Positions 22,700 to 31,960 of a stretch of 32,898 bases of DNA are shown one piece after another (position 1 is the first letter of the stretch; every line of letters starts with the position of its first letter). Source of the stretch: Paracoccaceae bacterium (GTDB lineage: Bacteria; Pseudomonadota; Alphaproteobacteria; Rhodobacterales; Rhodobacteraceae). The position numbers and the translations under genes were made by a program. Location of the stretch: positions 1-32,898 of the forward strand of contig JAMWZG010000012.1 in assembly GCA_024304855.1 (NCBI GenBank). The letters are read 5' to 3'. Under the pieces are notes generated by a model, which was not told where the DNA came from, made no database searches, and saw nothing but the letters and a program-made list of their open reading frames with translations.

Positions 22700-23227
22700 A
22701 TCATTTCCCCCCAAGCCGAAAACACTGGCTGGTAGGCCCCCTGACAAAGTAGTGCCGCAATTCCTCCTAAAGGCGAAACGTTCTGTCTGATGACAAGCGC
22801 TCTGAACAAAGAGTTTCCCAAAGCGAAACAAGGCGAAAGTCCGACATCAAGCGTATAAGTAATTGTATTATATATATTAAATCATGGCATTCAAGGGTGT
22901 GACATAGGCTCTTGTCCGCCTTCAGCGCCCCGGACGATCCCCATACTTCACTTTAAGTAGATCCACCTATGATTGAGTCTTCAAGTCGAAATCTACCATG
23001 GGTTAAGTCATTAGTCAAAAGTCCAAGTCCCTTTCAGACCGTTGTCTCAATTCGATTCGGCCATTGGGCCAAATAATCACCAGACCTTCGGATTCGTAAG
23101 GGACAAGCTGGATCATGACAATCGACGGACAGAGTAGCGGCCACAATGCGGCGGAAGTTTGCCGGCCCACGAAATCGTATCATGCACCGATTTGGTCAAA
23201 CTGGTGCCCCAGTCAGGAGATTGTCCC
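22700..23227. promoter_or_regulatory. long divergent promoter region upstream of the RTX peroxidase, with AT-rich core
   Basis: 528 bp without a gene separate the response regulator and the peroxidase. Positions 22858-22885 (GTAATTGTATTATATATATTAAATC) are strikingly AT-rich for this GC-rich DNA, a pattern bound by MucR/Ros- or H-NS-like silencers in other bacteria. The ribosome site AGGAGA for the peroxidase is at 23215-23220. No clear inverted operator was found. Confidence 0.45.
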
Positions 23228-23899
23228 ATGGTCCATTTGAACACCAATGATCTTGCCCATATTCTTGAGCAGATCCGCATCGCAGAAGAACATTCCCGCC
23301 TGATAGCCGAAGGTGTCGATCCGGGTGTCGCACTGTCACAACTGGTGACAAGCCCGCTGATCCCCTATGGTCTGCGCACTGTGGATGGCAGCTTTAACAA
23401 CTTCCAGCCTGGCATGGAACGGTTCGGAGCATCGGATGAGGTGATGACCCGCCTGTTGACGCCTGTCTACAATGCAGCCGAGGCCAATCCGCGCAACGGT
23501 GCCCCGACCAGCTATGATCAGGCGACAGGAACGGTCTACGATTCCCAGCCGCGCGTCATCTCGAACCTTGTGGCGGATCAGTCGCTGAACAACCCTGCGG
23601 CGATTGCCGGGGCGCTGGCCTCGCTGGGGATCACGGGGGCGGCACAGCTGACCATCGTGCGTGAGATCATGGTGGCCCAGCAGGCCGCCCGTGATGCCCG
23701 CGAAGCGGTTGCTGATGCCGAGGCAGCATTTCAGGCACTTTTTGACGCGGCGCAGCTTGAGGTTGACGCCGCTGAAACCGCGCTGACGATCGCTGCGGCG
23801 GATGTTGTTGCGGCGCAGGCTGATCTGACGGCTGCTCAAGACGTGCTGACAGCGGCGCTGACGGGTCAGGCTGGGGCGCAAGCGGCGATTGCTGCATAG
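23228..23899 (+). pseudogene. RTX heme peroxidase, N-terminal part ended by in-frame TAG
   Basis: The first 223 codons of the giant peroxidase. ATG 23228 follows AGGAGA by seven bases. Residues 1-160 match the start of animal-type heme peroxidases in RTX proteins (IPYGLRTVDGSFNNFQPG, SQPRVISNLVADQSLNNP). From about residue 155 it becomes an alanine-rich coiled coil. A TAG at 23897-23899 stops translation in the middle of that coiled coil. The next codon is CAG, and the same frame then stays open for more than 2000 codons, so this is one gene split by a point mutation (CAG to TAG is the simplest origin) rather than two genes. There is no ribosome site near the junction that would suggest a designed restart. 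Confidence 0.8.
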
Positions 23900-23908
23900 C
23901 AGGCTGTT

Positions 23909-26900
23909 GTGGCGGCAGCTCAGGCGGATGCTGATGCTGCGATGGCTGCAAGTGCCGCTGCGGATGCGGCAGAGGCGGCGGCACTGACTGCCTTGAACAT
24001 TGCGACGGCACAACGCGCACTGGCGCAGCAGGCAGAAGCGGCCGCGCTTGCCTCTTTTGATGCTGATCCGACACCGGAGAACCTTCAAGCCTACATTGAC
24101 GCGCGTGAAGTGACGTCGGATGCCAATATTGACTTTCTTCAGGCGGAAGACGCGCATGAGGATGCCGTCGCTGCGGCCACGATTGCCAGCACCGGCTACA
24201 CCACGGCAAACCAGGCATTGATCGCAGAATTGTCCACACTGTCAGGGCTTCAGACGTCTCTCGATGGAACGGATGCGGCGGTCACGGCCGCACAGGCGGA
24301 TGTCGCGGCGGCACATGCTGTGTTTGCAGCGGCCGAAGCTGCCGAGGCTGTGGCGCAGGCAGATCTGGACGCGGCCGTTGCTGCGCGCGATGCAATTCCG
24401 ACTGGTTCAGATGCGACATCAGCCGCCGAAGCGGCGGCTGATGCAGCCGATCAGGCAGTGCTGGAGATGGTTGCCAGCCACGGGATCGAGATGGACGGCG
24501 ATAACGTCTTTATCCGCAATATCGCGGCTGATCTTGGCGACACTGCCTCCTTCAATAGTTTCATGACGATCTTTGGTCAGTTCTTCGATCATGGACTCGA
24601 TCTGACTTCGAAGGGTGGCAATGGCAATGTCATTATCCAGCTGCACCCTGATGACCCGCTTTATGTGGAGGGCAGCCCCACCAACTTCATGGTGCTGACG
24701 CGCGCGACCAACGATCCCGGCGCGGATGGTTTGATTGGCACTGCGGATGACGTGCGAGATCACCGCAACCAGACAACCCCGTGGATCGACCTGAACCAGC
24801 TTTACACGTCGAACCCGTCGCATCAGGTATTCCTGCGCGAATATGTGATGGTGGACGGTCGCCCGCAGGCGACTGGCCGTATGCTGGAAGGCTCGGGGGG
24901 CGGTGCGCCGACCTGGGGTGACATCAAGGCGCAGGCCCGCGAAATGCTTGGGATCGAGCTGAGCGATCTGAATGTTTTGAGCGTGCCGCTGCTGGTGACC
25001 GATCTTTACGGTGAGTTCGAGCGGGGCGAGAACGGCTTTCCGCAACTGATGACGATCAGCGGCCCGGTTGAGGGCAATCCGGCGGCGCCGATTGATGCCA
25101 TGTCCGGCCTCTCGGCCGGGCGCGCCTTCCTTGACGACATCGCGCATAACGCAGTGCCCGGCACCTTTGTCGTGGATCGTATGACGGGCGAGACGGCGCA
25201 GAAAACGGCGGATGAGGATGATCTGGCGGGCAACGTCATCATCCCCAACGAGTTTGGCCAGAACGCCACCTATGACGATGAGTTGTTGGATGCCCATTAC
25301 GTCGTTGGTGACGGTCGCGGAAATGAAAACATCGCTCTGACCTCCATCCACACAGTCTTTCACGGAGAGCACAACCGCCAGATCGAAGAGATCATGGCGA
25401 CACTGACGACGCCCGGCGAGGGTGGCACGGTGGACATTGCTTTCCTGAACCAGTGGCTTCTGGTGCCAGTCGAGGCAGGGTTCGATCCGGCCTCTCTGGT
25501 CTGGGATGGTGAGCGGCTGTTCCAGGCCGCGCGTTTCTCGACCGAGATGGTCTATCAGCATCTGGTGTTCGAAGAATTCGTGCGCACGGTTGCGCCGCAG
25601 ATCGACCCCTTCGTCTTCTCCAACTCGGTCGAGGTGGACGGGGCGATTTTCGAAGAGTTCGCGCAGGTCGTCTATCGCTTCGGACATTCGATGCTGAACG
25701 AGACGGTGCCGTTGATGCAACTGTCCCCTGAAGGTGTCGCATCGCCCGAGGAAGTGGGTTTGATCGAGGCTTTCCTGAACCCGATCGCTTTTGCCGAGGC
25801 GGGAGTGGACTCTCAGGCTGCCGCCGGGGCGATCCTGCGCGGGATCAGCACGCAGGCAGGCAACGAGATCGACGAATTCATGACATCGGCGCTGCGCAAC
25901 AACCTTGTGGGTTTGCCGCTGGATCTGGCGGCCCTGAACATCGCGCGGGCACGTGAAACGGGTATCCCCTCACTGAACGAGGCGCGTCGGCAATTCTACG
26001 AGGCGACAAACGACAGCTATCTGAGTCCCTATGACAGTTGGTCCGACTTTGCGGCCAATATCAAGAACCCGCTGTCCGTTGTGAACTTCATCGCTGCCTA
26101 TGGAACGCACGCCAGCATCGTTGCGGCTGTCACCGCCGAGGAGAAACGCGAGGCGGCATGGTCGCTGGTCTTTGCGGAAGATGGCTCCCCGGCGGATCGA
26201 CTGGATTACCTCAACAGCACGGGAACATGGGCGGGAGTGGAAACCGGCCTGAACAGGGTGGATGTCTGGATCGGTGGTCTGGCCGAAGCGCTGATGCCCT
26301 TCGGTGGAATGCTGGGATCGACCTTCTCCTTCGTGTTCGAGATGCAGATCGAGAACCTGCAAGCGGGCGACCGCTTCTACTACCTCAGCCGGACGCAGGG
26401 TATGAACCTGCTGACCCAGTTGGAAAGCGACAGCTTTGCCGATCTGATCGAGCGGAACACAAACACTGGCGAACTGGGTTTCCACATCAATGGTGCGGCC
26501 TTCCAGACAGCAGATTTCGTGATCGAGATGGATCAGTCCCGCCAGTTCAACGAAGGGCTGGGGTCGGCCGACCCGATGCGGGACGCGGATGTGCTGTCCT
26601 CCATCACCGGCACCGACTCGCTGGTCACGCGGCGTGACGTGGACGGAGATGGGGATGTCGATTTCATCCAGTTTCACGGCGGCGAGCATGTGGTTCTGGG
26701 TGGCACCTCAGAGAATGATACGATCGTCGGTGGCGCAGGCGACGATGGCATCTGGGGCGGCGATGGCGATGACCGGATCGAAGGTGGCTTCGGTGTGGAT
26801 CACGTCCACGGCGGCGCTGGCAATGACATTATCACTGATAGCGGCACAGATATCGGAGATGCCGATGTTCTCAAGGGTGAGGCTGGCGATGACGTGATCA

Positions 26901-29900
26901 ACGGCGGCATGGGCCTGGACCTGATTTTTGGCGGATCGGGCTCCGACTTTTTGTCGGGCGGCTCTGAGGCCAAGGACATCTTCGGCGGCGAGGGCAATGA
27001 CTTCATCCGCGCAGCTTCGGGTGGCGGAGGCGTTATTTTCGGTAACGAGGGTGACGACTGGATGGAAGCCCAGGGCTTCATGGCGACACTCTCGGGCGAC
27101 AATTCGGAACTGTTCTTCAACAGCCGCGTCATCGGTCATGATGTGATGCTGTCGGGCGAGAACGATACCGATTTCGATGCGGAATCCGGTGATGACATCA
27201 TGGTGCAAGGTGTCGGCATCAACCGGAACAACGGCATGGCGGGCTTTGATTGGGTCACCTATCAGGGGAACAACTATGCCGCTGATGCGGACATGAATGT
27301 CGGTATCTTTCAGAACCAGCAAAACAACATCCTGCGCGACCGCTATGATCTGGTCGAAGGGCTATCGGGGTGGAACTATGATGATACTCTGACCGGTCGA
27401 GAGGTGGTGACGGGGGCTTACGACGCAAATGGCAACGCAACCCAGGTCAGTGCGGACGCACCCATCGCAAGCTTCTCGAACACGCTGCTGGAGCGGAATG
27501 TCGATCTGATCGACGGGTTGCGCGAGATGGTGGCGCATCTGGAGCGGTTCGAGATCCGCCATCCCGACGGCACCACCGAGGAAGTCGAGACCGGCGTGAT
27601 GAACACGGCGACCGGAGCCGATATCCTGCTGGGCGGCGGCGGGTCTGACGTGATCCGCGGCATGGCGGGCGATGACATCATCGACGGTGATCGTCATCTG
27701 AACGTCCGCATCGGCATCACTGATGCTTCAGGGGCGCCCTTTGCGACGGCAGCAGGCATGACGGCGCAGGTTTTCGCGCTGGATGGGACGCTGTTGTTCG
27801 CCGGGGCTACGCTGGAATCGCTGATGTTCAGCCGCAGCCTGACACCGGGCCAGTTGTTCATCATCCGTGAAATCATTGACGGTGGTGACGCGGCGGATGT
27901 GGATACCGCCGTCTACTGGGATGTCCGCGAGAACTATGAGGTCATCGACAATGGCGACGGCAGCTATACCGTTACCCATCTGCAAGCAAGCGAGGAACTG
28001 ATTGATCCTGTCACAGGGGTTGATCTGAGCCTTGATCCGCTGACCGGGCGGCGTCTGGAACTGGAAGGCAGCGACCGTCTGACCAACATCGAGATGCTGC
28101 GCTTTGCCGATGGTGACATCGCCATCGAACTGGCGGCGCTAAATGATGAGCCCGTCACGGGCGTGCCGGTTCTGCTTGATCAAAGCCCGACCGAGACGCA
28201 GGCGGTAACGGTGGACCTGTCCGCGATCGTCGATCCCGACGGGATCGCGGGTATTGCGGTGCAGTGGCAGTCATCGACCGATGGCGGGACCACCTGGACC
28301 GACATTCCGGGGGCGACGGGTGCCAGCTACACCCCGCCTGCGGCGGCAACGGCAGCCCAGCCCATTCTGCGGGTCGCGGCGACAGTGACGGATCTGGACG
28401 ACAACGTGACCACCGTGTTCTCGGCTCCGTCGGATGTGGTGGGGGATGTGATTACAAACGGCACGGGTTCTGCGACGCTGAATGGCGGGGCAGGCGGCGA
28501 CCTGATCGACGCAGGCGGTGGCAATGATACGGTCAACGCCGGAGGGGCCGACGACGTGATCGTGTGGAATGCCTCGGGCAACGGGTTCCTCGGTTTGACA
28601 GGCGATGGCCGCGATGTGGTGAATGGCGGCACGGAAAGTGTGGTTGGCGATACCTTTGTGATCAATGGCACGAACTTTGCGGAAACCTACCGTGTCTATG
28701 CGGCGGCGGCCTGGGTTGCTTTGGGCGGTGCCCGTCCTCTGGCGGCGGGAACCGAGATCGTCATTACACGCGGTGGCACCGGCAATGGCGATGTGATCGC
28801 CGAGTTGCAGGAGATCGAAGAGATCGTCATCAACACCAATGGCGGCGGTCTGTTCAGCGACAATGATCAGGTGCTGGTGTTTGGCGACTTCGCCCCGACC
28901 AACCTGTCCTTCAATACCATCACCATCAACGGTGGTGACGGGGACGACATGGTGGACATTTCGGGTCTGGACTCGGCGCATCGCATCCTGTTCCGCACGG
29001 CAGGTGGCAATGACATGGTGGTCGGCACCCTGCGGGCGCAGGATGTGATCGAAGCCCCTGCCGGGGTCGATCCGGCCACCTATGCTGCCAGCTTCGACGC
29101 GGCAACGGGGATGGTCACGATGACGGCCGAGGGGTCGACCATCACCTTCACCGGCACGCCGGATGACCTGCCGCAGGTCGTTGCAGCGACCGAGGGAGGT
29201 CATGGCCATGGCGATCTGGACGGCGAACATGATCAGGATGACGATCATCAGGACGACGACCATCACGATGACGACGCTGGCAAGGATGACGACGACTGCG
29301 ACAAGGACGAGGGGGAGGCGACAGACCCCGTATCCGATCCCGCCCAGCCGGAAACCGAGGTAGCCTTGCTGTCCGGCACGGCGCAAGCCGATGATTTGAC
29401 AGGCACCGACGCGGCCGAGCTGATCCTGGCCGGGGCGGGTGATGATGTGGTCAATGCTGGCAAAGGCCGTGACATCATCGACGGTGGCGCCGGGGCGGAT
29501 ATTCTGTTCGGGGGGGCGGGAGACGATACCTTCCTCATCGCTCAGGACGAGGTGACAGACTTCATCTTCGGTGGTCTGGGGCAGGACATGATCGACCTGA
29601 CCGGCCTCAGCGCCAGCGCAGAGATCGACCTTGGCAGCCTCACCCCGCTGGGTTCGATCCGTATCGGTGACAGCCTCGACCGGATCACCTCGATCGAGAA
29701 TGTGATCGGCGGGATGGGCGATGACACGATCATCGCAAGCGACGCGCAGAACGATCTGGCCGGAGGCGAAGGCAATGACACCTTCCGCTTCGACACGGCA
29801 GCCGCAGCGGATGGCGACATCATCCGTGATTTCGCGCCGGGTGACCGGATCGACCTGTCGCGCATCGACGCCGTCAATGGTCAGCTGGGTAACCAGTCCT

Positions 29901-30070
29901 TCACGCTTGTCAGTGAAGGTGGTCAGGCAGGGTCTGGCAGCCTTGTGATGACCGAACTGGCGGATGGCACCACCAGCATCGCCGGACATCTGGACGATGA
30001 TGGCGCGGCTGACTTCGCGCTCAAGGTGCGCAGCAGCCATAGCCTGACAGCGGATGACTTCTCTCTCTGA
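23909..30070 (+). CDS. RTX heme peroxidase (animal peroxidase type), main part downstream of the TAG
   Basis: An open frame of 2053 codons in frame with 23228-23899. Residues 1-190 continue the Ala-rich coiled coil. About 195-785 are the peroxidase domain: distal His228 (FGQFFDHGL), catalytic Arg470 and heme-linking Glu473 (GRGNENIALTSIHTVF), GEHNR, proximal His593 (YRFGHSML) and LPLDLAALNIARARETG. Asn follows Glu473 where myeloperoxidase has the sulfonium Met, so only ester links are expected. Calcium-binding RTX nonapeptides follow from about residue 940 in several blocks, with an Ig-like domain (about 1415-1510), an Asp/His-rich tract (about 1765-1805) and an uncleaved C-terminal type I signal region (RFDTAAAADGDIIRDF, DRIDLSRIDA). 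With the upstream part the protein would have about 2280 residues. It would be secreted and oxidise halides or organics with peroxide. The listed start is only the first GTG after the TAG. Confidence 0.85.
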   Translation: MAAAQADADAAMAASAAADAAEAAALTALNIATAQRALAQQAEAAALASFDADPTPENLQAYIDAREVTSDANIDFLQAEDAHEDAVAAATIASTGYTTANQALIAELSTLSGLQTSLDGTDAAVTAAQADVAAAHAVFAAAEAAEAVAQADLDAAVAARDAIPTGSDATSAAEAAADAADQAVLEMVASHGIEMDGDNVFIRNIAADLGDTASFNSFMTIFGQFFDHGLDLTSKGGNGNVIIQLHPDDPLYVEGSPTNFMVLTRATNDPGADGLIGTADDVRDHRNQTTPWIDLNQLYTSNPSHQVFLREYVMVDGRPQATGRMLEGSGGGAPTWGDIKAQAREMLGIELSDLNVLSVPLLVTDLYGEFERGENGFPQLMTISGPVEGNPAAPIDAMSGLSAGRAFLDDIAHNAVPGTFVVDRMTGETAQKTADEDDLAGNVIIPNEFGQNATYDDELLDAHYVVGDGRGNENIALTSIHTVFHGEHNRQIEEIMATLTTPGEGGTVDIAFLNQWLLVPVEAGFDPASLVWDGERLFQAARFSTEMVYQHLVFEEFVRTVAPQIDPFVFSNSVEVDGAIFEEFAQVVYRFGHSMLNETVPLMQLSPEGVASPEEVGLIEAFLNPIAFAEAGVDSQAAAGAILRGISTQAGNEIDEFMTSALRNNLVGLPLDLAALNIARARETGIPSLNEARRQFYEATNDSYLSPYDSWSDFAANIKNPLSVVNFIAAYGTHASIVAAVTAEEKREAAWSLVFAEDGSPADRLDYLNSTGTWAGVETGLNRVDVWIGGLAEALMPFGGMLGSTFSFVFEMQIENLQAGDRFYYLSRTQGMNLLTQLESDSFADLIERNTNTGELGFHINGAAFQTADFVIEMDQSRQFNEGLGSADPMRDADVLSSITGTDSLVTRRDVDGDGDVDFIQFHGGEHVVLGGTSENDTIVGGAGDDGIWGGDGDDRIEGGFGVDHVHGGAGNDIITDSGTDIGDADVLKGEAGDDVINGGMGLDLIFGGSGSDFLSGGSEAKDIFGGEGNDFIRAASGGGGVIFGNEGDDWMEAQGFMATLSGDNSELFFNSRVIGHDVMLSGENDTDFDAESGDDIMVQGVGINRNNGMAGFDWVTYQGNNYAADADMNVGIFQNQQNNILRDRYDLVEGLSGWNYDDTLTGREVVTGAYDANGNATQVSADAPIASFSNTLLERNVDLIDGLREMVAHLERFEIRHPDGTTEEVETGVMNTATGADILLGGGGSDVIRGMAGDDIIDGDRHLNVRIGITDASGAPFATAAGMTAQVFALDGTLLFAGATLESLMFSRSLTPGQLFIIREIIDGGDAADVDTAVYWDVRENYEVIDNGDGSYTVTHLQASEELIDPVTGVDLSLDPLTGRRLELEGSDRLTNIEMLRFADGDIAIELAALNDEPVTGVPVLLDQSPTETQAVTVDLSAIVDPDGIAGIAVQWQSSTDGGTTWTDIPGATGASYTPPAAATAAQPILRVAATVTDLDDNVTTVFSAPSDVVGDVITNGTGSATLNGGAGGDLIDAGGGNDTVNAGGADDVIVWNASGNGFLGLTGDGRDVVNGGTESVVGDTFVINGTNFAETYRVYAAAAWVALGGARPLAAGTEIVITRGGTGNGDVIAELQEIEEIVINTNGGGLFSDNDQVLVFGDFAPTNLSFNTITINGGDGDDMVDISGLDSAHRILFRTAGGNDMVVGTLRAQDVIEAPAGVDPATYAASFDAATGMVTMTAEGSTITFTGTPDDLPQVVAATEGGHGHGDLDGEHDQDDDHQDDDHHDDDAGKDDDDCDKDEGEATDPVSDPAQPETEVALLSGTAQADDLTGTDAAELILAGAGDDVVNAGKGRDIIDGGAGADILFGGAGDDTFLIAQDEVTDFIFGGLGQDMIDLTGLSASAEIDLGSLTPLGSIRIGDSLDRITSIENVIGGMGDDTIIASDAQNDLAGGEGNDTFRFDTAAAADGDIIRDFAPGDRIDLSRIDAVNGQLGNQSFTLVSEGGQAGSGSLVMTELADGTTSIAGHLDDDGAADFALKVRSSHSLTADDFSL
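26729..27072 (+). repeat. RTX nonapeptide block 1
   Basis: At least nine GGxGxDxxx-type units encoded in a row (GGAGDDGIW, GGDGDDRIE, GGFGVDHVH, GGAGNDIIT, then GEAGDDVIN through GNEGDDWME), directly after the peroxidase domain. Such blocks fold into a calcium-filled beta-roll after secretion. Confidence 0.85.
28484..28565 (+). repeat. RTX nonapeptide block 2
   Basis: Three units (GGAGGDLID, AGGGNDTVN, AGGADDVIV) after the Ig-like domain. A single further pair (GGGGSDVIR, GMAGDDIID) lies upstream near 27634-27687. Confidence 0.75.
29386..29793 (+). repeat. RTX nonapeptide block 3, near the C-terminal secretion signal
   Basis: Units AGAGDDVVN, AGKGRDIID, GGAGADILF, GGAGDDTFL, then after a spacer GGMGDDTII and GGEGNDTFR. 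They precede the C-terminal export signal region, as usual in type I secreted RTX proteins. Confidence 0.8.
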
Positions 30071-30078
30071 TCAGGCTC

Positions 30079-30115
30079 GCCGGCCCCTATCCCCCCGATG
30101 GGGGCCGGCTCTTTT
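30079..30115 (+). terminator. rho-independent terminator between RTX gene and exporter
   Basis: GCCGGCCCC (30079-30087) pairs perfectly with GGGGCCGGC (30101-30109), followed by TCTTTT. It lies 9 bp after the peroxidase stop and before the exporter gene; partial read-through here is a known way to make less exporter than substrate in RTX operons. Confidence 0.85.
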
Positions 30116-30156
30116 CCCTTCCGATCCTTATCCGACACGCACAGGCAGGACAGATC

Positions 30157-31960
30157 ATGGCACAGTCACGCAATCAGACCGATATTCGCAAGACATTGAA
30201 GGCCAAGCAGATGATCGGCCGCGACCTCAAGGCTTATGAGGTCTGGATCTTCATGATTTCGGGGTTGATCAACATTCTGGCTCTGACCGGGTCGATCTAC
30301 ATGATGCAGGTCTATGACCGGGCTCTGACCAGCGGTTCGGTCGAAACGCTTGCTTTTCTGTCGGCATTGGCTTTCGGGATGTTCTTCTTTCACGGTGCCT
30401 TCGATGCGCTGCGGGCCAAGATCATGGTGCGGATCGGGGCACGGATGGACCGCCGCCTTGCTCCGATAACGCATAAATTGGCGATCGAGATGCCACGCTA
30501 TGGCTTTTCCACAACCGAAGCGCTGGATCGCGGGCGGCAGGTGGATACGCTGCGTGGTTTCCTCGCAAGCCCGGCCCCTGCGGCGATGTTCGATCTGCCT
30601 TGGATGCCGATCTTCCTGATCTTCGTGTTCCTGCTGCATCCGGTTCTGGGCTCGGTCGCGTTGGGCGGGGCAGTGGTTCTGGCGCTGTTGACCGTGGTGG
30701 CCGAATTGCGGTCGCGCCATCTGGCGCAGGCGGCGCAACGCTCGTTGATCGCACGAAACGCAGCCGCAGAATCCAATGCGCGCAATGCTGATGCGATGAT
30801 CGCCATGGGAATGGTGGATCGTGCCGTCGCGCGGTTCAATCGTCTGAACGACGATCATTTGGGCCATCAGGCCCGCAATGCCGAGATCATTTCCAGCATT
30901 TCCGCCTTCTCACGGGTTTTGCGGATGATCCTGCAATCCGCGCTTCTGGGGCTTGGAGCCTATTTCACCATTCAGGGGCAACTGTCCGCAGGCGCAATCA
31001 TCGCGGTTTCGGTCGCGTCGGCGCGGGCCCTGGCGCCGATTGATCAGGTGATTGGCAACTGGCGCGGGATTGCCGCCGCCCGCCATGCCTATTTGCAACT
31101 GCGTGACACCCTGTCGGCGCTGGAGCAAGAACGGAAGGTGATGGACTTCCCGACCGCAAAGGACAGCGTGACAGTCGAAGGGTTGACCGTTGCCTCTCCG
31201 GCCACGGGGCGTGTCTTGCTGGCAGACGTCAGCTTTGAACTGAAGGCCGGGCAGGCCCTCGCCATCGTGGGACCAAGTGGCGGCGGCAAGTCCACGCTGC
31301 TGCGGGCGCTGTCGGGCGTGTGGCAACCGCTGCGGGGCAGCGTGCGTTTTGACGGGGTCAGCCCTGTCGCAGATCGCGCCGCAGAACCTGGGCCCACTGA
31401 TCGGCTATCTCCCACAGGAGGTCGGCCTTTTCGACGGTTCCATCTTGGAAAACATAAACCGCTTTAGCGAGGACCGCGAAACCCGCGCAGTTTATCAAGC
31501 GGCTACGACAAGTGGCGTGCACAACATGATCGTGACCATGCCCGATGGCTATGACACTCAAGTGGGCGGCCAGGGCGCAGCGCTGTCGGCTGGGCAGCGG
31601 CAACGGATCGGGCTGGCACGGGCACTGTTCGGTGATCCTTTCGTGGTCATTCTGGATGAACCCAACGCTTCGCTTGATGCGACCGGCGAAAAGGCGCTGA
31701 ACGACATGATAAAGGCGATCCGTGCGCGCAACGGGATCGTGATCGTAGTGGCGCATCGCCCCAATGTGCTGGCGGCCGTGGACATGGTCGCAGTGGTGCA
31801 GAACGGCAAGATGGTGGCATTCGGCCCCAAAGACGAGGTTCTGGGCAACAACGCGGGCCGCGTGGCCCCGCCCACCGATCTTGTCGGCGATGTGCGCGCC
31901 AAGGCGGCGGTCGATCTCAACCAGCACAAGGCCGGGCTGGCCGGAGGGGTGTCCGCATGA
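30157..31960 (+). pseudogene. type I secretion system permease/ATPase (PrtD/HlyB type), frameshifted
   Basis: ATG 30157 follows AGGA and opens a typical exporter. A membrane domain with several helices (VWIFMISGLINILALTGSIY, MFDLPWMPIFLIFVFLLHP) is followed by an ABC domain with Walker A GPSGGGKST. After RFDGVS the frame switches. The rest of the ATPase (LSQIAPQNLGPLIGYLPQEVG, signature LSAGQRQRIGLARALFGDP, Walker B VVILDEPNASLD, switch His in VVAHRP) is in the next frame, from 31364 to the TGA at 31958-31960. One extra C in the CCC at 31362-31364 explains it: with two C the reading would be DGVSLSQI without a break. As read, translation ends at 31467 without signature or Walker B, which is inactive. 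Repaired, the protein has about 600 residues, the normal family length. It should export the peroxidase. Confidence 0.88.

Noticed and set aside
26729..29793. GGC/GAT-rich tandem DNA repeats as a possible CRISPR or minisatellite.
   Set aside because: They encode in-frame RTX nonapeptides with degenerate codons, without constant repeats or spacers.
28271..30040. A 589-codon minus-strand frame opposite the RTX gene.
   Set aside because: It is an antisense shadow of the GAT/GGC-rich RTX repeats; no start context or domain.
23228..30070. The peroxidase as two separate genes, with a restart at GTG 23909 or ATG 23942.
   Set aside because: No ribosome site precedes these starts, the coiled coil is continuous in one frame, and the peroxidase fold would be divided between the two products.
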